DNA of 64,000 nt from positions 434,001 to 498,000 of the forward strand of contig JAHQIW010007131.1 in NCBI GenBank assembly GCA_019055375.1, read 5' to 3'. Shown here in pieces: positions 58,790 through 64,000 of this stretch; position 1 is the first letter of the stretch, and every line of letters begins with the position of its first letter. Both the position numbers and the translations under genes were made by a program. This DNA comes from Parelaphostrongylus tenuis (lineage: Eukaryota; Nematoda; Chromadorea; Rhabditida; Metastrongylidae). The notes below the pieces were generated by a model. The model saw only the letters and a program-made list of their open reading frames with translations. It did no database searches and was not told where the DNA came from.

Positions 58790-59095
58790 CGCCCCATTTC
58801 AGAGCGGCACTCTAAATTTGACGGCCTCATTAGTCGGGAAGTACCCGTCGTCTCAGCCAGTCCTCTCGGGAGTTTCCCTAAATTCCCCCTAATTGGGCAG
58901 GCGACTACCAGCCAAGAGCAATCGAGTGTAAAACACTGCCGATCTAGTGACTCATCACACTTGACGGCGCGTGTAAATCGTTTGTCGTTGCGTACTCTGT
59001 ATAAGGAGATTTAGGGCCCCCGAGAGGATTGGCTGAAGACGAAGGGCATTGCTCAGCAGATGAGGTTGTCAAATCCGAAAAAGGTGTGTCGGGTT
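58790..59095. repeat. Foldback FB5 (copy B)
   Basis: Left arm 58,805-58,885 ('cagccagtcctctcggg', 'taaattccccc') pairs with right arm 58,990-59,090 ('ggagatttagggc', 'ccgagaggattggctg'). The central 100 bp ('gagtgtaaaacactgcc') is related to loop sequence in FB3 and to 2,640-2,730. Copy A holds only the left part. Confidence 0.75.
59051..59094 (+). ncRNA. Degenerate hammerhead ribozyme (FB5 right arm)
   Basis: The order GCUCAG, CAGAUGA, a GG/CC-closed stem II, GAAA, GUGUG, UCGGGU mirrors the FB3/FB4 ribozymes, but U4 is A and the cleavage-site residue is G. The left arm has CUAAUGA on the minus strand near 58,827-58,835. Both are inactive remnants. Confidence 0.45.
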
Positions 59096-60025
59096 CTATA
59101 AATTTCACATTAAAAACCATATGACCTATTGGCTTGAAAATAATTATTAGATATATTGTTTCGAGCATGGCTTTTGAAGAACACTTGAAACGAACTGTAT
59201 GATATAGAAATTTTTATTTCTCACATCTTCAAATCCAGACGCCAATAGGATTTGAAGAAGTGAGTGGCCTTTACGCAAATTTTTGAGCATTTTCACGCTT
59301 TAGTTTTCCGAATTCAGGAGCCTATAGGCTTCCAGAATGTCGTTTCCCGCAGATTTGTAGTTCTACGCCAGTTTTGCAGTCGCACTGCTTGTTCGACTTG
59401 CTTCCCGCTATAACACGTCGCGTTCAGTTGCGATTCCATTACGGGACAGCCTTGAGAAATGTGAGTGAACAGTCTGCGTTCGTTCCTTTTTTCTCGACAT
59501 TTGTTTATTCTGAATTTTTTCTGTTTTGGAAAGTAATTGTAAGGCATGCCGTACCTTTCTTTTATTTGTACAAATTTTTAACTCTTCGGAAATAGCTCGC
59601 TTGTCGGTTGTCATAGGTAAAAGAATATAAGAAGTATTTCATTCTACAGGAAGTTACCACCATAAAAGGGGTCAATGGTTGCTGTTTTCGGACACAGGTT
59701 GCCAGGCAGTATAATCTACTCAATAAAGGGCTCTAAACGCCGCCTCATGTGACTAGTCAGAAAAGCTCCAACATACTTTTCACAGAGTTTCTAGAAAAAC
59801 CACATACGATCAACACTATACGCGTGGATTATGAGGACAGAAGGTGAACTTATGGTGCAATGATGCGACTTACATTGTAAAAGTTCAAAAAACAGCAACA
59901 GTATTCAAGAAAATCCTTTTGCGTACTTTACAATAGAACTCTTCAGTTCGTCTGTGAAAAAGGAAAAAACAGCTTCAAAAGAATACCTAGTACTCACATG
60001 ATCCTGATAGGACGAGCTTGAAGCG

Positions 60026-60154
60026 ATGTCTCTTGCTTGGTGGTGGTTTTTAGGATTTCTCAGAGGCCCTGAAAGTAGTGTTACTGAAAATCAAACATTG
60101 CAAATTTGGTGTGTATATTATTTTGCATGCCGCTTGTGGTTGCTTACCATATAA
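60026..60154 (+). pseudogene. Small membrane-protein-like ORF, truncated copy
   Basis: 42 codons: MSLAWWWFLGFLRGPESS, VTENQT, then a diverged tail ending in two stops. Frame and motif match the 45,994-46,329 ORF up to VTENQT. Downstream the frame is lost although the DNA still aligns. Confidence 0.4.
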
Positions 60155-60424
60155 TAAGCACAGGAATGAAGTGGAAAAAGGTAGGTAGGAGAGTGAGGAA
60201 AGAAGGAACTGAGAAGGTTAGGAAATTAGAAAATAATTGTCGTAATCCGTAGTCACACCAAATACGCGCCACACGAAGACACAGTAAGCGTACTGCCGAT
60301 GTCTGAAGTCATATGGCAGCTACGATTGACTCCACTGTCATCTTCAAACTAGATTGGATACTTTTAGTCTCCACTTCTGACAGCTTTTTCAAATACCTTG
60401 TCTCGCAGAAAGGTTGACAGCAAA

Positions 60425-60505
60425 AAGGAGCCACGGTAGTGCAGTGGTTATTACGCAACTCGGAAAGGGTAGAGCACAAGTTTAGCTCCTGCTTGAAGTT
60501 CAAAG
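60425..60505 (+). repeat. Short tRNA-like SINE remnant, family C
   Basis: Inverted duplicate of 45,830-45,905. A-box-like GTAGTGCAGTGG, B-box-like AGTTTAGCTCC. It lies just outside the LTR of BEL copy 3. Confidence 0.5.
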
Positions 60506-60519
60506 TTCTACTTATGACT

Positions 60520-61207
60520 TATAGCAGTTGTTCCGCCAAACAACTGCTATTTCCTTTGCGTCGCACATGTACATACTATATATATATTATAACACAATGT
60601 GAAGGATAAAAATATAAGTTATATTTATCGATAAGTAAACATTGTATCCTATAGACACTGCCTCAAGTAATCGTAAGGCGACGTAAGTAGCGTGTTTATC
60701 GACCCGAGATCGCGATGTACCCCGGGACACTGCCGATGGCGGACACCTGTCGACGAATGGTTGCTCAGCGGTCAAGGAGGGTGGCGATGGTGGAGAGTTA
60801 CGCCCACAGTGGCACTTGATTCCTCTTTACAATCTCATTATTTGCTCGTTCTCCTTATCTCATTCTACTAATCTGTCGATAATATTAACTAGGTGTCAAG
60901 ACATCAGCTGTGAATTATCCCTTCCCATCATGTATCTCAAATCAATTACTCATTTTCGACGTCGTCACTCACTGGCCCTTGGCATCAACTTTATCGTTCT
61001 CTTGTATGATTAAGTCGTATCGTTAATGCTCATGATGGTTGTTGTACATATGTATGTGTGTATATTTTGATGTATTTAGGTTGTTTGTTGTCGGGATAAA
61101 TCCTATCCCAAAATTCCGCGTGGCAGGACAAATTAAGACGAGTCAAAGAGCAACACTCTATGGCAAAGCACACAAGCAACGACTCAACTATCACTGAAAC
61201 TAAAATA
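60520..61207 (+). repeat. BEL copy 3, 5' LTR (688 bp)
   Basis: Starts TATAGCAGTTG and ends CTAAAATA, preceded by TGACT (60,515-60,519). Matches 45,122-45,803 and 29,565-30,248 in inverse orientation. Confidence 0.9.
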
Positions 61208-61208
61208 G

Positions 61209-61219
61209 TGGTGCATCGG
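61209..61219 (+). promoter_or_regulatory. BEL copy 3 primer-binding site (tRNA-Gly)
   Basis: TGGTGCATCGG, complementary to the CCA end of tRNA-Gly(GCC), one base after the LTR. Confidence 0.8.
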
Positions 61220-61360
61220 AAGAACAAAGGCATCATCACAGTAAAAAGCGAGCAGCCTCAGCTTGGGAAGAGCATAGGTACGCGATTTCCTTCTCATAAA
61301 GAAATATTCTCAAAACTTAACTTTGCAAAACTCGTATTCTAACTTCACCCACATTCACCC

Positions 61361-62476
61361 ATGACATCCACTCTTGCCGCGTGCCAAGCGATCTTGACGA
61401 AAACTATTAACCGTCTGGAAACCTATCTAAACGACCACGAAGACCCTATCAATAGCCCCCTACCGCTTTCATCCGAAGAAGCTGATCGTAAGGGGTACAT
61501 CAATCCACTGCAAGATGAGCTACAACAAGCAAAGATTGATATCGAAACTGAACGCTGATTAAGTAGCAGTGGACAACTAAAATACAGCAGCAGATCGCCT
61601 CGACTTCAACACACCACAACTAAAGCAAATTCAAACGCGAATCGAGGCTAATATGGGAAAAGCAACTGATCTGATCGATAGGACAACAGTCCATCGCACG
61701 AAACTTCTGAAACTCTTAGATAAGTTGAAAAGCACATCTATAACCCACACGGATGCCATAATTAGTCCACCGAGCAATTTATCTAACCGCATCGCCAAAG
61801 TGCCAACTTCAACCTTACCTCCTATTCCAATCTCGAAATTCAGCGAAAAGCAAACTTGGGAATGGGACTTATTTTGGGGAGCATTTGAGTACAACGTGCA
61901 CTTACGACCTATAGATGATTTTCTGAAGATGATTTATTTACTCAAAGCTCTCAAGGAGAACCCAAAGAATAGCTAAACTTTATATAATGTGTCACGAGAA
62001 ACTTACCCCTGGGTGATAGCTCGATTAAAAGGAAAATATGGGAATCCGCAAAGCATCATCGAACAACTCTGGCGGAAATTTCGCACAGTCAAAGCCCAAA
62101 TTTTCGCCTAAGGGATCAGGAGAAACTTTGTGACTCACTTTATTCTGCTGTCATCCAGTTGAAACAAAAAGGGGAACTGATATATGGTACGATTCCGCAA
62201 CAGGTACTGCTTGAGAAGTTCACAAAGGATATCCAACGCCACGTTATACAGAAAAGACGTCAAGTAGAAGCCACATGGTTGACGGAACAAATGCTGGCAA
62301 GTATCAAGGAGCACATTAAAGAGGAACTTCAACTTCAATATCAAATGCAAGAAAAAGTCAACCTCAGATGTGTCGTCAGGGACACAAATGTTGGAGCTCT
62401 TCCACAAGCCCATTCAAATCAGCATAAAATATTAACAAGAAAACCGCGTTTCTATCGCGAAAAGGCAGGGCATTGA
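61361..62476 (+). pseudogene. BEL copy 3: gag (DUF1759-like)
   Basis: Starts MTSTLAACQAILTKTINRLE at 61,361, which sits 150 bp after the LTR and suits a gag start. Later blocks are LPPIPISKFSEK, WEWDLFWGAFEYNVHLRPID (the DUF1759 signature), and QLKQKGELIYG then MLASIKEHIKEELQ. Gag would coat the RNA genome in the particle. Stops at about 61,558 and 61,974 and a frameshift near 62,110 break it. Confidence 0.85.
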
Positions 62477-62519
62477 CCAAACAATTGTCACAACATTCGA
62501 ACCATAGAGGGGAGATTGA

Positions 62520-63600
62520 ACGTCATGCAAACACACGATCTATGCCACAACTGTGAATCAAAGAATCACAGATCATCCACTTGCCATGGTGGCTCTTGCC
62601 AAACTGTCACAGGCATGAACACCATACCTCTGTATGCAGAAGGCAAAATATTACGAACAAACAACTTGCTTCAATAGAACGGAAGAAAAAAGAAAGCTCC
62701 ACAACAACTACAAGAGCACCAACAGCCCACAAGAAAGAACTACCTGCCAACACAAGAGCCAATGCAATAGCTACTGATCAACAGCCAGAGACAGATTTTA
62801 CAGTGTTACAAGCAAACATCAATCACATGACCAGTAAACAGGTATTAATGGGGCAAGCTCTAGCCCTCAACAGAGACACTAGGAATAAGGAGCGAATAGA
62901 CGTTTGCTTGATACAATAAAAAAACTGGCCCAACGTCTTCGACTGCACGCGATCGATTCTATCGATTTGAATATTCCTACATTTGGAGACCTAAAAGCGA
63001 TCAAGCAGACTTGTGAAATTACGATATTACAGCTGATTGATACATACGGAACAAAATACGACAACGTAGTAATGATCATAGAATCGCTCATAAAACCACT
63101 CAATTGCATCCCACTTAGTGAAGAAGACTTCTCAGCTCGTAACAATATACCCTCTCCAGAGACACGTTGGCAGACAATATTCACCCAGAAGTCCTACTCG
63201 GTTGCTCAGATGTGTTCTCCTTGCTACAGATTCAATCAGTGCCAGCCTATGCATCACCATCGGGACTGAAACTGATCTCTTCTAAGCTGAAATACCTTGT
63301 TGTAAAAGCTAACCACAACCGTTGTATGGTGGCCCATGGTGCTGGTTGCGCACACCACACGGTCTACTGAAATAACCACAGAAGAACAGTCATGGAACGA
63401 TTTCCGTACTCTTGGGTCCGCGGGAGTCCATGAATTCATCGATTTCAACATAAAAGAGCGCCAACAACGAAATATGGAAGTCTGGAAACAATTCGAAACC
63501 ACGACAAAAAAGGCACGACGGCTACTACGTGCGACTACCATGGAGGGAGGACGCACATACATTACCAAGCAACAAAGCATGGCAGTCAAGAGACTCTAAG
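62520..63600 (+). pseudogene. BEL copy 3: zinc-knuckle and protease (DUF1758) region
   Basis: A Cys/His stretch at about 62,520-62,620 (C-x2-C, H, C pattern in a shifted frame: CHNC, then S-T-C-H-G-G-S-C) precedes the protease. At 62,907 LDT is followed at once by IKKLAQRLRLHA, so the GSDRSF part of the active site present in copy 1 is deleted. IPLSEEDFSARN and MVAHGAGCAHHTVY follow. Confidence 0.8.
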
Positions 63601-64000
63601 CAACAGCACTATTCTAAAAGGCAACCCCAGTATATTGCGCCAATACCAAGAAACCATTACCGAACAATTGCAACAAACATTATAGAAGAATTTGGTAAAT
63701 CACGAACATTTCGCTAATCAGCGGCGTAGAAAAAACCTTTCTTCAAGTACGATTGCAGGAACAAGACAGAGACACTACACGCTTTCTATGGATCAAGGAC
63801 ATCAGCCAACCTTGTGACTCAAGAAATCTACTCGTTTATAGATTCACACGGGTCACCTCTGGCCTTTACTGCTCACCATTTCTTTTAGCAGGAACTATCA
63901 AGTACCACTTAAACAACTATACAAAAAACTCTGCACTATCTAAAGACTTGATGGAAAATACGTACGTCGACAATGTCACTATGACAGCCAAATCAACGTG
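63600..64000 (+). pseudogene. BEL copy 3: reverse transcriptase (partial)
   Basis: Fragments in shifting frames match copies 1 and 2: Q-D-R-D-T-T-R-F-L-W-I-K-D-I around 63,764-63,805, F-L-L-A-G-T-I-K-Y-H at about 63,880, and YVDN at 63,963-63,974. The protein continues beyond the window. Confidence 0.85.

Larger units (their letters stand above)
47826..59640 (+). repeat. Segmental duplication, copy B
   Basis: Direct copy of 1-4,747 carrying three large extra segments: 50,200-54,270 (SINE A, two mariner relics, SINE-C-like), 54,735-56,460 (inside FB2, with a T1 copy and R2) and 57,262-57,719 (tandem hammerhead unit). It abuts the inverted BEL flank at 59,640-59,650. Confidence 0.9.
59650..64000 (+). 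repeat. Inverted duplication of 41,770-46,694
   Basis: 59,652-60,519 is the reverse complement of 45,804-46,694, and 60,520 onward is the BEL copy in opposite orientation to copy 2. The shared protease deletion (LDT followed by KK) makes copies 2 and 3 sisters relative to copy 1. The arm continues past the window end. Confidence 0.9.
60520..64000 (+). mobile_element. BEL/Pao retrotransposon, copy 3 (continues past window)
   Basis: 5' LTR, primer-binding site, gag, zinc-knuckle/protease and RT up to YVDN (63,963-63,974), where the window ends. Frames are broken repeatedly and the protease active site is deleted. Confidence 0.92.

Overview
The window is eukaryotic and almost certainly nematode, with a rhabditid/strongylid (hookworm-like) flavour. 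It is AT-rich, has very short candidate introns with TTTCAG-type acceptors and GTAAGT/GTGAGT donors, and carries BEL/Pao retrotransposons primed by tRNA-Gly, mariner remnants, tRNA-derived SINEs and a Penelope-type GIY-YIG fragment. The taxon is an inference. No intact host gene was recognised. The host-like coding evidence is a frameshifted kinesin-5 motor fragment (about 19.7-20.05 kb) and a few orphan exon candidates (4.87, 5.32, 7.24, 9.69, 12.47 and 40.2-40.6 kb).

The layout is dominated by nested segmental duplication. (1) 1-4,747 (copy A) recurs in direct orientation as 47,826-59,640 (copy B), which is inflated by insertions at 50.2-54.27, 54.73-56.46 and 57.26-57.72 kb. (2) About 24.7-35.65 kb and 35.7-46.7 kb are diverged tandem copies of one unit, each with a minus-strand BEL/Pao element. 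(3) 41.77-46.69 kb recurs in inverted orientation as 59.65-64.0 kb and runs off the window. The three BEL copies (29,565-35,650; 41,666-45,803; 60,520-end) have matching or one-mismatch 5-bp flanking target duplications and shared flanks. They therefore look like one insertion multiplied by duplication, not three transpositions.

The most unusual content is a set of hammerhead ribozyme motifs (CUGANGA, stem II, GAAA, short stem III, GUH cleavage site) in foldback repeats. Complete-looking ones are at 56,539-56,586 (+) and 57,650-57,692 (-). Near-complete ones are at 2,358-2,405 (-), 57,327-57,369 (-) and 54,332-54,373 (-). Decayed copies lie at 2,069, 2,482, 16,371, 16,589, 54,621 and 59,051. 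In foldbacks with two arms the two ribozymes point outward, one per arm. In one case two ribozymes lie in tandem on the same strand 323 bp apart, a geometry that could release a 323-nt RNA. Hammerheads are known in Penelope-like elements and retrozymes, and a Penelope-type GIY-YIG endonuclease fragment lies at 10.4-10.7 kb.

The rest is repeat: several TIR/foldback families, three tRNA-derived SINE families, four mariner fragments, and a recurring unit that encodes in two copies a small signal-peptide and transmembrane-like ORF (45,994-46,329 and 60,026-60,154). Most coding remnants carry multiple frameshifts. Real decay and assembly indels cannot be separated from this sequence alone.
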